64,000 nucleotides of DNA from Escallonia rubra (Eukaryota > Streptophyta > Magnoliopsida > Escalloniales > Escalloniaceae). Positions 25,201 through 37,213 of this stretch are shown one piece after another (positions within the stretch are counted from its first letter, which is position 1; every line of letters begins with the position of its first letter). Where the stretch lies: positions 184,756-248,755 of the forward strand of contig JAVXUO010002263.1 of NCBI GenBank assembly GCA_033065855.1. The letters run 5' to 3'. The notes below the pieces were generated by a model. It was not told the DNA's origin. It saw only the letters and a list, made by a program, of their open reading frames with translations, and did not search any database. The translations under genes were made by a program, and so were the position numbers.

Positions 25201-25731
25201 CCTTTTTATCGGCCAGTGTACAGCAATGAAAGCTTCAATTTTCATACCAGTGCATTGGCATTTACTTTCAGTGTTTCGTTTGGATTTCTATTGTAGCATT
25301 TCATAAATAGTATAGGCGGTAGCAAATGTCTAATAAGCAGTGTAAGCGGATCATAGATCAGGAAACCAGGTACCCTCTATGTCTTTCCTTCAAAACTAAA
25401 AGAATAGTAAAAAACTTTGAAATTCCCACCATTTGGGTGTGGGGATGATTATATGTTTCAAAGAACGTATATGGGCACATCAGAAATTGACGAATTAGGC
25501 ATCCCAGCATTCATTTTTTAAGTTAATGGGCAACAGTAAACACGGAACTCTTGAACTGGGGCCTATGCCAATTGAGCTTTTCTAATGACAACTTACAGAT
25601 AGAAATCATTATCGGTAATAGTACGGATAACAGAGAGAGAGATAGAAGGGTGGAACCTTGGAGAGGTCAATGTGTTTGTAGAGAGACCAGTCAGAAGAGC
25701 AATCGTGGTCTTCGCAGCTGTGATCATGCAT
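19229..25731 (-). CDS. PITH domain-containing protein (eight exons, complete)
   Basis: Reading the minus strand, exons are 25731-25657, 23363-23283, 21765-21716, 20414-20337, 20151-20094, 20015-19966, 19484-19376 and 19294-19229 (TGA at 19231-19229). The sum is 567 bp, or 188 codons plus stop. All introns are GT/AG and every phase joins cleanly. The N-terminus is MHDHSCEDHDCSSDW. The PITH domain covers roughly residues 25-175, with SALNEAVPGSVKSVFKAWEH, FTSDVKIKGISIVGGADG, FINRDGIDFSDAQSM, EWDLAENLQGVLEYQTR and NFGGDTTQIHYIGLKGEA. This matches the plant homologue of human PITHD1 and not the thioredoxin-like PITH protein. PITH domains are implicated in proteasome association, but the plant function is unclear. 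It appears intact and expressed-type despite insertions in introns 1 and 2. Confidence 0.93.
22729..22933. mobile_element. Stowaway-like MITE in PITH intron 2
   Basis: The left end CTCCATTCTTCCATCAAATT (followed by TCCCC) is answered at the right by an inverted copy (CCTCTGTCCATTAGATTTTC, followed by CCC on the complementary strand). TA dinucleotides flank both ends (22727-22728 and 22934-22935). Size of about 205 bp, a CTCC-type terminus and a TA target fit Stowaway (Tc1/mariner) MITEs. A related copy lies at about 35582-35718. Confidence 0.65.
23817..24626. mobile_element. GC-rich TIR element (GAAGCACGG ends) in PITH intron 1
   Basis: The left end (gaagcacggatgcgggtgc) and right end (reverse complement gaagcaccggtgcggcac) form long imperfect inverted repeats of GGGTGCGGATACG-type subrepeats, in contrast to an AT-rich core. 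A possible 8-bp target duplication, tgtgcacc versus tgtacacc, lies at 23809-23816 and 24627-24634. A CTT microsatellite occupies 24360-24405. No transposase is present. A second family member lies at 36116-37213. Superfamily assignment is uncertain; hAT would fit an 8-bp duplication. Confidence 0.7.
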
Positions 25732-27269
25732 ACATGCCATCTCTCTTTCTCCTCCTTCTCCTCTTTCTTTCTTCACCTATACGGAAAATGCGTTAGCATT
25801 CGATACCCTAATTTTTTGTGATATTTTGAACGGGTAAAATGAACTCCACTTTCGTCTGCTAGGCACAGATGCCGAAGTTACCCTTTTTCTTTTAAATAAA
25901 AATAAAAATTAATGAAGAGTAAAAAATATATGTCAAGTAAGAAATAATGACAAGTAAATAGACTTACGGATGACACCTTCGTACGATAAGAATTCTAATA
26001 AAATAAAAGACCTACAAGCAAATTAGAATATTTTTCTTTTTCTGTTTTTTGATAAGGATATGCACTAACCAACTAAATACAAGATAATATCAACTAATAA
26101 ACAAAATAAATATTAACTAATGAAAAGAAATACAACAGATATAACCAACCTAAATCAGCCCACAACAACACAACACTTGTCATGCCTCTCCCACGTGCCT
26201 CGACCTCCACATCGTTACACCAACTCGCATAACCGCACATTATGTGCACTGCTTGCAGCGCCGAAAACCGCCTCCACCGCTGGACCAGCATACCGGGGCC
26301 AAGAACCACTAAACTGCATCAGCAACCGGGGATGTCCACGCCGGACAACCACAACCACCAGTCGTATCTCCCTCCACTACGCATGTCTACGTGGGACAAC
26401 CACCACCACCACAGCCCCATAGATCCACTTTCACCTACACCACAAGTTGTGCTGAAGCACCATCACCACCACCAAATTTGAGCCAACCTCACCTTTTTGA
26501 AACAAGGGGAGGGAGAAATAAACCCTTTTGACCCACACTCACCTCATCTTATCCGACCCACAACCACTACGCTCTTACCTCATCTTATCTGACCCACAAC
26601 CACCATGCTCCCACCATAAATGGAGGGACTAACCACATCCTGATTGTTGTGCACCCAGCCAACCCTGGACAGTTTTACCCAGCTACACCTCACATCTATT
26701 TGGCTCCGACACCTATCGCAGAGACCTATCAGCCATAGCTCTATCACCTACGGCGAAGACCATCCACCGCATCAACCACAAAAATTCCAATTGAAACCCT
26801 AAAATTACTTACACAAGAACACACAATTAAGAAGACAACTACTCTACCACATCACTACCCATCGGAGCAAACCGAAGATGGCGATGGAGAACCGATTTTC
26901 AAAGAGAAAAAGAGGTTGTGCATATGGGTATATTCAAGAGAGACTTTTCTCTCTGACTAGTAAAGTGCTCCTTCAAATTAATGATGCGGGGGTTACCTAT
27001 CTCAATAGACTTGGCTACAAAAATATGCGTTGCTTCAAATTAGTCCCAAAGTAGACATTATGAACAAATGTAAATGTAAATCCAATCAATACAAGTAATA
27101 AAAAGTATGTGAGATAAAAAAATTAAAAAAAAACAAAAGTTTATCAGCGAAAATTAATGATGAGGAAGGAGCAACGAAAATTGAGTAAAATTGTAGATGA
27201 TTTGGCATTTGGGTGGAGTAGTTATAATAAAAATGAAGAGAGCTTTATTGTAATGAGGTAGAAGGGTTG
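25732..27269. other. PITH promoter side and C/A-rich stretch
   Basis: The first roughly 150 bp above 25731 should hold the promoter and 5' UTR of the PITH gene (minus strand); no clear TATA box was found. From about 26110 to 26800 the plus strand is strongly C/A-rich with Thr/His/Pro-type low-complexity ORFs. It contains a small tandem duplication (cctcatcttatc at 26542 and 26578). No gene was recognised. Confidence 0.45.
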
Positions 27270-30200
27270 AATATTACTTTTATTAGCTTAAATTAACTTT
27301 TAAAAATCAGATTCACGCTCCTCTACTTCCCTTCTAGGATTATTTTATCAATTTCAAATGGTATGAGAATCTCGATTCTCGATTCTTTTGTTCACATCTA
27401 GGTTGTTAACAAATCATGGGGTTCACTAGTCTTGAGAGGAATTCTATTACTATACTTTTAATATTTTTGGATCTTCATATAATACATTAAAGAATAAGAT
27501 GATACTATATTTAGAATCTTTAGATTTTTAAATGTGCAGGATCATTGAAGATAATCTTTATGTTCCCACCAAATTGGCTGGGAATAAGCATGTGTAAAAG
27601 GAGAAACTTTAATTTAATGATCATGGTGAATATATGTTTCTTATGAATGTTAGAGTTAAATATTGTCTTATTTGTGCTCTAGACACAAATGAACTCGATC
27701 GAGTCATTAAGTGTGATTCGATTGAGATACTCTTTAAGTCACTCATGAAGGGATTGCTCTTATAATTATCTGAAGATGAACTTATGGCACATAGAACATG
27801 AATTGTTTCAAATGTTTCTCGATGAATCTAAGACGGGAATGAATACATGTTTCACTAAAGTCGTTAATATTTTGAAACAATTATTTCTCTATCGAGTTTC
27901 TTATGACATAGATAATTAGGTCGTTACTTAGAGCATGCAATGCAAAGATCACAAATTTAATAATTAAAGGATCTCAGCACCTTAACATTTACTCTTTGAT
28001 GACCTATGAGACGCAACCTGAATCATTTGGCCAAAAAGGTTGAAAGAAGAAGAAGTAGTATCTTGCTATTAGAGCTTCATTAATGATGGATCACTCTTCA
28101 AGTGAAGAAGAGTAAGACTTGAACAACAAATATATGGACTTAATTACAAAAGAATACAATGAGATGATAAAAGCTCACACAAAAGCAAGAATGATTCAAG
28201 TATGAAGAGTAACTCAAGGGAGAATAGAAAGAAGAAAAAAATCAAGAAAGAAGCACTCCATAAGGACATAAATTAAAACTTATATAAAGTGACGATGACT
28301 TAAATGGAGATAAATGCAGTGACTTACATGGTAGAGACAGAAATATATGTTTTATAGCTCAAAAGGAAGATAAGGTAATTTTTTTATATAGTGATAGCAA
28401 TTGCTTTAATAATGATTTTATAATGCTTATGCTCTTTTATATAAAGAATTCATGAAGATAGGCAAGAAAAATTGTGCTTTGACTTGAAAAGTGAAATTCA
28501 TTAGTTACATGCTAAGAATGAATGTCTATCTGGTTATTTCTACATCAAGCATGTGAATAATGATTTGATTAATTTGGTTAAGAACATTCTTATTACGAGG
28601 GAAACCTCACACAAAACATTGAGCTGACAAAAAAAATAATAATAACTGAAGATTTCATGAATGAGGTTTGTGAGAATTCCCTTGATAGGTTTGTTGATGG
28701 CAATAATAATTTGGATGTCATGCTTGGACACCAAAGAGTAAATATAAAAAAAGGTGATGTAAGGTGGTTAGGACTCGATGCCTTTACCTTTTCTCCAAAC
28801 AATTGTTAAATAACCAACAAAAGTGGACATTCTCACAAGACAACCAGAGACCTATTACTAACCATTTACACACTGTGGTTGGTGTAATAAGAGCATACAT
28901 CTAACCATTGCCCTTACAGAATTATATGTGTTCGAAGAATAAAGAAAATGTGAGTTGTTAAAGAATTTTCTAATCGTTAGGGTATACTTATGGACATAAC
29001 AAACTATGGGTACCAAAAACAAGACTTAAAATGTGATTGTTAGTTCTACGAAGCAAAGGATATAACCAACAAGAAAAAGGCTCCAAATTGTTTTTGAAAA
29101 GGAGGAGTAACTAGCTAAATTATAAGAGGGAGTATGCATTTAAGGATTAGAGATGCTACTTCCAGTGAGTGCCTCAATGCTTGTCAAAGAAAGTGGACTT
29201 CAAGAGTGATCTCTCGTGAGCTCAATTTCTTGGTAGTTCAGCAATAGAGTAAAACTTAATACCATATTGAACATTGTGCTATGCGTTAAACTGATACATC
29301 ATGAACCATGTTGAAATTGTCAAGTATGTTTCGTATGATATAAATAACTTAATAGTTGGGCATTCGTGCCAACTATGGTATATATTGTCATATCCTTGAT
29401 TGTTTCCTTATTTGTCTTATTATCTTAGATACATGTTGGGTTTAGACGATGATAGATGGTCCTCTTACACTAGCATTGAAAACATTGATTGTTGATGACC
29501 ATTGTTGGCTTTACTAGGATTATATGTCGTACTTATTGAATTAGTGGTTATGTCGTCTGAATGCTTCGCTTTGCCAATCCTAAACACATATACCTTTTGG
29601 TGATGCTAAAAGGGGAGTATGACTTGGTTGTAATTTTGGTTGTATTTGTCGGAGATTGTTAGCATTAATTAACAGGGAGCATACATGACGATGGTATATA
29701 CATATGGTGCTTCAATTACATGTGATCTTGTTACTTTGAAAAAAATACATAAAGTTCTAGAAAACATCGAGCTATATTGTATATTGTTCTTGATGTTGTT
29801 TATATGGATCATGTAGAAAATTTTTATGTTGTTTATATAAATTCATGAGTTATATGTACCTCAACTAGTTATTTCACTTACAACTACCTTTACACACTTG
29901 CATCCCTTGTCTTTTTGTTGACAACAAATGGATGGAAATAATTTTGATTTCAAGTGATATATGCTTGTGTATTGTTGAGAGACATTAGGGAAGAACGTAT
30001 CTCGTTTTAGCTAGGGAGAGCAAACTATGAGCTTAATGCTATATGTGATTAATTGAAATATCATGAATTTAATAGGGATGTGCTTAATTGACTATCATTT
30101 GATAAGTTGTAGCTCATATAGAACCAATATTTGTAATCATCAAAGATGGAAATATCGTTAGCCTTATGGTTGGATAACATGTACTTACATTTTTTTTTAT

Positions 30201-31514
30201 GATAAAAACACATTGACTATGTTCGAATGTGGGCTTGAGTGAATTCATTTTAGCTATATGCATACACGCTCATGGAGACACATTTGCTAATTGGCTATGT
30301 TGATTCAAATCAAAGGAGCTTGAGGTTATAGTGGAGATGCTACGAGAGTTTCATCGAGTCTAATGTCAAAGAGTAAGAAACCATGCATAGGTTAAGTCCA
30401 TTTTTATTGTGGTTGATCTTTACTATAATGTAACTACTCTTGTTTGATACTTGAATCGATTACTATAGTCTAAAATGACCTTAAGAAACCTCGTACATTA
30501 CACGTGAGTTTATAACCTTTCAAACAAGTGTATTTCTTGAAAATGGATAAACTTTGAAGATACCTTAGATTTTGTCAAAAATGTTTTTAGAGCTAATGTT
30601 TTTATATTTTTCTTTAGGTTTCCAACCCAAAAAATGGTGCCTTAATTCAATTTTTTAAGAGAAAGTTATGTTCAAAATAAGAAAATTATGCTCAATATAA
30701 TAAATGTAGTTTTCTTGAGAGGACGAATGCAGCGGACTATAATGGTATGTATTGAGATTCAAGGCCTCCAAAGGTGGATTGTAGTTGACTATACGCTCCA
30801 TGATTCAAATATAACGACTAGTTTTACTAAAATTCCTATTTAATCTTCATGCAACGGCTGTAATTTATATCCACACCCAAAAAAATTTGAAGATTCATCA
30901 TACATCATGGAAACTACATTCTAAGCCTCCATCTAGTAGAGAAACATCAAGGCTCAAAAATAAACTTTTCTCTCTTCATCTTCACAATTTTAAAATAATC
31001 AAATTGAACATCTTTGTGAAATCTTCAAGTCATCAACTCTCTAACCTCTCTATTATACTAGAGCGTCTTTTGTTATCATTTTCTTTAGATGGATTTTCTT
31101 TGTGCACAATTGATCTTTGTTAAATGATTGTGATCAAGGTTTGGGTTTTTTAGGTCTTGGGGGTGAGCTTTGTAGGTTTAAGGCTTGTACTTGGTATGTG
31201 AATATATTAAGTACTTGTAAGGGTTTTGATCTTGATCAGGAAGAATATTATTGCTAGTAGATTTTAGTGCTCCTGTAAGGGACTTCTTTTGAAGATGTGG
31301 ACGCAGGCTTGAGGATAGTTCAATCTGAACCATTTAAATCACATTGTTAGGTATCTCGAACTCAATATCTTTATGATTACTCTATCATTGCATAATTATC
31401 ATACTAGTTAAGCATGTTTATTAGTTTGATTGAGATACATATTTTTATTAGCTTAAATTTTTAATTAGTTTTTGAACACCCTCCCCCTCCCCCAGCATTG
31501 TTTTATCAGTTTCA
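27270..31514 (+). mobile_element. Decayed SIRE/Maximus-type Copia retrotransposon remnant
   Basis: A short 5' LTR end (about 27270-27357, attttatcaatttca) is followed by a degenerate primer-binding site (tggtatgagaat). A broken gag follows at 27640-29100 and a polypurine-like tract at about 29600 (gctaaaaggggagt). A long 3' LTR runs from a TG near 29658 to about 31514, ending gttttatcagtttca like the 5' LTR. The pol region is missing. Most of the 5' LTR is also gone. Confidence 0.65.
27640..29100 (+). pseudogene. Degenerate Copia gag (SIRE/Maximus type)
   Basis: Translated in pieces, the region resembles Copia gag. A segment LICALDTNELDRV at about 27670 recalls the family's LYCALD.NEFNRV block. 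It is followed by KDLSTLTF, NHLAKKVERRRS and, near 28990, a TMGTKNKT segment like the family's WVPK repeats. There are many stops and frame changes and no intact frame over 70 codons. It is recognisable only by order and motif and is not functional. Confidence 0.5.
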
Positions 31515-32203
31515 AATGGGTTATCACATATATTCTCTATTTTTAGCATGATCAATATGTATTGCTCTTTTTGGCTTCTAGTCATTGAAATATTTCCCAA
31601 CGTACTTAGTTTATAAGATCCCCAATCTTATCTAGCCACTTATGGTCTTTCATCTCATGATCATGTTTCCCATCATGGTCTCTTCTTTAGAGTGAGGTAT
31701 CCATGCTTTATGACAACCGCATGATATCTTGTGTCTTGATGAGGCGTAAAATGTTCGAACAATGTCCTAATTGTCGTTTTATTTGACTAGGTTATTTCTC
31801 TAATGCAGAGAGAGGAAATTATCTTAAGCGTTGATTCAATTTTGTGGCCGACAAAGACCACAATAATTACGGTAGAGTGCAATCTCGCATCCCATATATG
31901 TATTCAGAAAGTGAGATATTTTTATCGTGTGGTATACTAAAAGATTTCATATGCTTGTACTAACATGCTATATTTTCTTGATTGGTGATGTACATAACTA
32001 ATTTTCTCGGTCTATGTGACGCTTTGAATGCACTCACTCTTATAGCCTGTTTGTGAGTTTTAAGAGGAAAGAAAAGAAAAGAAATAAAGAGAAGGAAATA
32101 GAAGAAAAATGGAAAGGATGGAAGATAATTTTTCTTTCTCTCGAGTTCAACAAAAAAAGACACCATATTACATATGCCCTTATACCAAATTGTGATAGTT
32201 ATA

Positions 32204-33930
32204 ACATATGAAACCAATAAAACAATCCGCAGGGGGTTGGGGGGAGGGGGGGTTGAATAGGATTTTTGAAAGATAATGAGAAATTTAAACTAAGCATAAT
32301 AATGAATCTCAATCAAACCAAACAATTTTTTAATAAAGATGATATATACACCATCTCCAAGCAATTGTAGAGCAATGAGTAAAGAGATTGAGTTAGAGAT
32401 ACTTGACAAGGAAATTTAAATGGTTCGGCTTGAACTACCCTCAAGCATATATCCACCTCTTCAAGGAAGTCCCTTCGAAGAGCACTAAAATCCACTAGAG
32501 TGTGTTTGGATGAAGAATTTAAAATTACCTTGTATTTCAAAATCCATTCATTTTGAAATTCGTTGATTTACAATTTCATGAAATTACAAATATTGTGTTT
32601 CGGCGATTTGTAGATTGAATATTTTATATGTGGATTTACATTTGAAAATTTGAACCTAGATAATTTAATGGTGTATAGGTACAAACTAATGAGAGAAAGA
32701 GAAAGCATCTCTTTTTTTTATGGAAGAAGTTACCTAAAATAATGGAGACTCTTTTTGTGGAAAGAGATTTTAACACACTAGATTCTCTTTCCAAATCCCT
32801 CCTAAAATTTGGTAAATTCATTCTATCAGTATCCAAACAAGGAATTTTATACAATGTATTTCAAAATCCTCTATGAAAGTGAAATTTCTAGTTCAATTAC
32901 CTCATCTAAACACACTCCTAGGAACAATCTTCTCCGGGGTAAAGATTAAAATCCTTACAACACTTGGTGATATCCCCACACTAAGCACAAGCCTTGAATC
33001 TACAAAGCTCACCCAAGATTTTGACAAACCCAAGCCTTGATTACAATCCTTTTACAAAGATAAATTTGCGTACAAAGAAACATTCCTGAAAGAATGTGAG
33101 TACAAATGAAGCTCTAGTACAATATAGAGATGATAGAATTGATGACTTGAAGAATGCTCACTCTCAATCAAAGAATTGCTCACCAAGATGCTCCATTTAA
33201 TGATATAAGATCATGAAGATGAAGAGAGAAAAAATTAATCTATAAGCTTTGATGTTTCTCTAATGAATAGAGGCTTAGAATGTGGTTTCCATAATGTATG
33301 ATGAAGCCCCAAATCATTTCTATAAGGTGAATATTAAATATAGCCATTATGAAAAGATTTAACATGATTTTGGGCAAAACTAGCCGTAATTTTTTATCCA
33401 ATGGTCAATAAAGTTGACTGCATTGCCTTACTGCTCATTACTCGACTGTCTCACAAAACCCTTTTTCTGACTTTGGAAATAACTTTCTCTAAAAACATTA
33501 GATTGAGACACCGTTTTTTGCTTTGGAAATCTAATGAAAAGTTTTATTAAAATATGAAAAGATTATCTCCAAAAACATTCTTGAAAAAATATGAATGAGC
33601 TCCAAAGTTCGCTCATGTTCAAGAACCACTATTGTGTGAATGGTTATGAACTCACATGCAATGCACAAGGTGTCCTAAGGTCATTTTAGGTCATAGTCAT
33701 CAATCCAAGCATCAAACCAAGACTAGTTACATAATAGTAAAGATCAATCATAATTAATAGTAACTTAACTTATGCATTCTTTGTTGCTTTTTTCATTGGA
33801 CTTAATGAAACTTTCATAGCATGTCCACTACAGCTTTAAGCTTCTTCGCTTTAACCCACATATTCAACTTCTCAAATGTGTTATCATGAGTTTGTATGTG
33901 TGTACCTACTAAGAATCCACTCAAAGTACA
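32204..33930 (-). mobile_element. Inverted SIRE/Maximus-type LTR copy
   Basis: Read on the minus strand, this segment matches the plus-strand LTR at about 30230-31514 block by block: cattctaagcctc, gagaaacatca, taaaatgaccttag, aaagttat and ggattttagtgctc. Its 3' end again lies after a short C-rich tract. It is interrupted by the MITE at 32498-32917. With the plus copy it forms a large inverted repeat with arms of more than 1.2 kb around a 0.7-kb spacer. The LTR's outer start was not defined. Confidence 0.7.
32498..32917. mobile_element. Harbinger-like MITE with 3-bp TSD, inside an LTR
   Basis: Terminal inverted repeats are gagtgtgtttggatga on the left and its near match gagtgtgtttagatga in reverse complement on the right. 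Further internal symmetry exists around aaatcc. The trinucleotide cta is duplicated at 32495-32497 and 32918-32920. The homologous LTR at 31248-31270 lacks the insert and has a single copy (gctagtagatttt), which confirms both the boundaries and the 3-bp duplication. Confidence 0.8.
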
Positions 33931-34660
33931 CATTAAAAGATGATCAAACATAGACTATAAAAGTATGATCCTAAAAAAGAACATGATACTAACGGGGAAT
34001 GAATTAGTTATTAAGGACATCATACGAAGTTCATATGATGCTAATGTAATAAGTCTTATATCACCGGTTACTACCACAATAAATACATAGTAACACATAA
34101 TTGAGTCATGTGTTGATTACTGATAATTTGGACATTGAAATCTAGTTAATATGTCACACAAAAAACAAAACAATCAACTGCTTCAAGTCTAACGTCCAAA
34201 ACAATCATTCTTTTGTAAGTGAAATGGTAAGCTTTTGTACAATACCCCAGAACCAAAAAGTCATTAAAAATTTACTATCTTAAGGATAACATGAGCCTCA
34301 TAAAAATATTACTTATGAAAGTCTTCTTTCTTTCCCTTTTTTTTTTCAATTTTGAAAGAAAAGATTTGGAAAAAAAAAAAAACCTAAACTTTTTTCCCTT
34401 TCCTCTTATCCTTTTTCATAAAAAAGACTCACATTCTAAAAATAAATAAATTTGTGTCGCTTTCCTTTTGTCTCTTTTCTCTTATAAAAAATGCTCAGGA
34501 ATATGCTATAAGTTACTCTAGATTTTTCTTTTCTTGCACTTCCCCTTTTGCTATCACATTCCCTTAAGTCCCTTCCCTTGTACAGTTGTATTGGTGCTTT
34601 GAACTTGCTTGCCCCACGATCTTCTAAAAGAATTGGATTTTAACAGCCGAGAAGTGAAGA
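33931..34660. other. AT-rich stretch upstream of the MERIT40-like exon
   Basis: The LTR homology fades above about 33930. The rest, including A/T-rich runs at 34320-34400, shows no coding potential. Any promoter or first exon of the MERIT40-like gene would be here, but none could be identified. Confidence 0.4.
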
Positions 34661-34728
34661 GGAAGAGTATTGTATTTCCATCCCACCTTCCTACACGGAG
34701 GGAAGACAGGCTCAGAGCTCTACCAGGC

Positions 34729-34953
34729 CGCTACACGTTACCACCTACCAGATACTTCAGCGAGGACATTCTCTTCTGTATAGACATAGACCCTGAATCC
34801 CTCGTCGAAATGAAAGTCACGAGCCCAACTGGCCGGCCCTTCACCATACTAGACTCCATCAAGCATGCAATCCATCTCTTCATTAATGCCAAGCTTGCCA
34901 TCAACACCGATCATCGCTTTGCGTTTGCCGCTCTCGGCAAATCTGCTTACTGG
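34729..34953 (+). pseudogene. MERIT40/BABAM1-like gene, first conserved exon
   Basis: The frame encodes RYTLPPTRYFSEDILFCIDI ... LVEMKVTSPTGRPFTILDSI ... INTDHRFAFAALGKSAYW. This is the start of the VWA-like fold of the BRISC/BRCA1-A complex member MERIT40 (NBA1), a scaffold for the K63-specific deubiquitinase complex. The exon ends at TGG with a GTACTAA donor at 34954. The frame stays open back to 34609 but contains no ATG before the conserved block. The first in-frame Met is within LVEMKV, so the natural start seems lost or lies in an unseen exon. Family and VWA position are clear. Functionality is doubtful given the downstream exons. Confidence 0.75.
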
Positions 34954-35126
34954 GTACTAACCATGTTCTTTTTATCTTCGTTTGGCTGATTTTTTTGTAG
35001 GTATTTACGGAATTGAATTATTATGAAGTGGGTCGATGCAATCACTCCCCTTTCCCTTTATTGGATATTTGTCGTGTTACTTGATGTGAATTTTTAGGAT
35101 AGATGTTAGTACTGATGTTGACTTAG

Positions 35127-35574
35127 TTTGTTTGGATGAGGTAATTGAATTGGGGATTTCTCTATTATAGAGGATTTTGAAACACATAGTATAAAATTCT
35201 TTATTTGGATACCGATAAGATGGATTTACCAAATTTTAGGAGGGATTTGAAAAGGAAATGTACTAAAATCTCCTCTAGAAATAACTAGTCGAGACTAGTT
35301 ATTTGTCAAATGTCTTCTACAAAAAGGGTCTCCATAATATTAGGTAGCTTCTTCCATAAAAAAAAGGAGACTCTTTCATTAGTTTGTACTCATACACCAT
35401 CACATTATCTAAGTTCAAAATTTCAAATGTAAATCCATATATAAAATACTTGCTTCTACAAAATCGTCCAAACACTAAATTTGAGATTCCTTAAATTTGT
35501 AAATCAACGAATTTTAAAATTAACGAGTTTCAAAATATAAGGTACTTTGAAGTTCTTCATCCAAACACACCCTC
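35127..35574. mobile_element. Second copy of the gtgtgtttggatga MITE family
   Basis: The left end (tagtttgtttggatgagg) and right end (reverse complement gggtgtgtttggatgaagaa) match the termini of the MITE at 32498-32917. Internal blocks (gaggattttgaaa, accaaattttaggagggatttg) also match. It lies in the intron after the first MERIT40-like exon. Target duplication is unclear. Confidence 0.65.
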
Positions 35575-35581
35575 AGTGTTT

Positions 35582-35718
35582 CTACTCTGGCTTAACTTTG
35601 CCAAATGATACTTACTTTTTAATCTAATTGTTATGTGAGTTTAATTTCGTGTTTACGATGTACTAAATATGTCCTCGTAATTAGCAAAAAAGAAGGGGAA
35701 AACCTAATGGAATGGAGG
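35582..35718. mobile_element. Partial Stowaway-like MITE
   Basis: The interval matches 22790-22933 in order (ctggcttaact, gatacttact, gtttacgatgtacta, ggggaaaacctaatgga) and ends ggaatggagg before TA at 35719. The left end is missing next to the preceding MITE. Confidence 0.55.
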
Positions 35719-36115
35719 TAGAGTTTGCTCGACTATGGCCTCAAGGAGAAGGGCTATTAGATGCAAAAACAAGCCCTATGTGTAGCCTCTCTAACACTAG
35801 CCCTGTCCAGAGTTTGCAGTGGCTTTTGTATGGTTTTGTGATTGCTATACACCACATGGAATGGTCCAAAGTCCAAACCAACCATGCATCATGTACCAAT
35901 CTCATGCATGTGGGACAACCTTCTCATTGTTTATGGTCCGGATCCAAGTCATGTACCACACGATCGGTCTCTCGGTTTCTGAATAGTTAGTTCCCATTTG
36001 GATTGATTCTTAAAAGTAGATTATAGATTCATCAAGAATCATTTTCCAAAATCATCTTACATATTTTGTTAGCAATATCACTTACCATTTGACAAAATTT
36101 GCTATAGACCCTCGC

Positions 36116-37213
36116 CAATGTAGCACAAATGCGGCACAGGGGGTGAAGCACCGGCACTGGGTGCGGGTGCGTGTCCAATATTTATTATTTACTTTTTAGT
36201 TTCTTATCTACCGGGTGTGGCTCCGATACGGATCGTGTGCGTATCTCATATTTATGGGATGAAAACATAAATTTTAAAAGGATTTTCAGGGGTCAAAACA
36301 TAAAAAATGAGTTTTGGGGGGTCAAATTATAAATAATGAAACATTTACTTAGAAACCCTAAATCAACATATCGTTAAATAGAGGAGACTGGGAGAGAGAG
36401 CGCGGCGGTGACGGCGGCGAAGTAGCCACGACTAACCACCCGCGACCACCGGGAACCACCGACGAAGGATTTGAGAGGAGAGAGAAGAGGAAGCAGCAAC
36501 GAACGACCGGAGGCAGTGTCGTCGATGGCCATCTAACTGCTCCTATATTTTTGGGATAACCCAAAAAAAAAAGAACAAAAGAAGAAGAAGAACTCTGGCG
36601 ACGGTGAACATGGCGGCAACGACAGCTTCTCTGACTCTTGGTCTTTCGAACTTATTTTTCTTTTTGAGACTCTGACTTTCTCTTTTGGCTCAACTTTATT
36701 TTGTCTTATGGGGCTGTCACTTGTGGCCTTTGGTAGTCCACGTGTGTATATTCTTGTACAAGAGCTCATTAAACATACATATTTCAAAAGCATATATTTA
36801 TTATTCAAAATTATAAAAAAAAACTCAAAACAAATAGAAAGTTGGATACATCTGTCATCCTTATAATTCGAATGAAACAGATCATGGATCAAAACCACGA
36901 CAATAAAGCTCTGCAACAGCGAAGCCCGTCACCGCGGCTGCTAAACACTACTAGACACTGTTGTTGCCGGCGCTTTGAGGTCGCTGTTGTTCTTTCTCCT
37001 TATTCGTCTTTTTATTTTACCTCTTTCGTGTCTGCCATAAAATCCTAGGTGCGTGTCCCTGTCGTATCCCTTTCGTGTTTTCGAGCCACACCCAAGGTTC
37101 TGAAAATTGACTCTAAAAACAAATAATATTGGACACCCACCCAGTCGCACCCGCACCGTCACCCGATCCGCTCCGGTGCTGGTACGTCGGCCAAAGTGGG
37201 GTGCTTTACATTG
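36116..37213. mobile_element. Second GC-rich TIR element (caccggcac ends)
   Basis: The left arm has gtgaagcaccggcactgggt and gcgggtgcgtgtccaatatt. The right arm carries the reverse complement (gcgggtgcgact, gggtgtccaatatt), giving TIRs of about 100 bp. The left arm matches the right arm of the element at 23817-24626 almost base for base (tgcggcac, gggtgaagcaccggcac). No transposase is present. Short ORFs within are shadows. Target duplication was not resolved. Confidence 0.65.
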
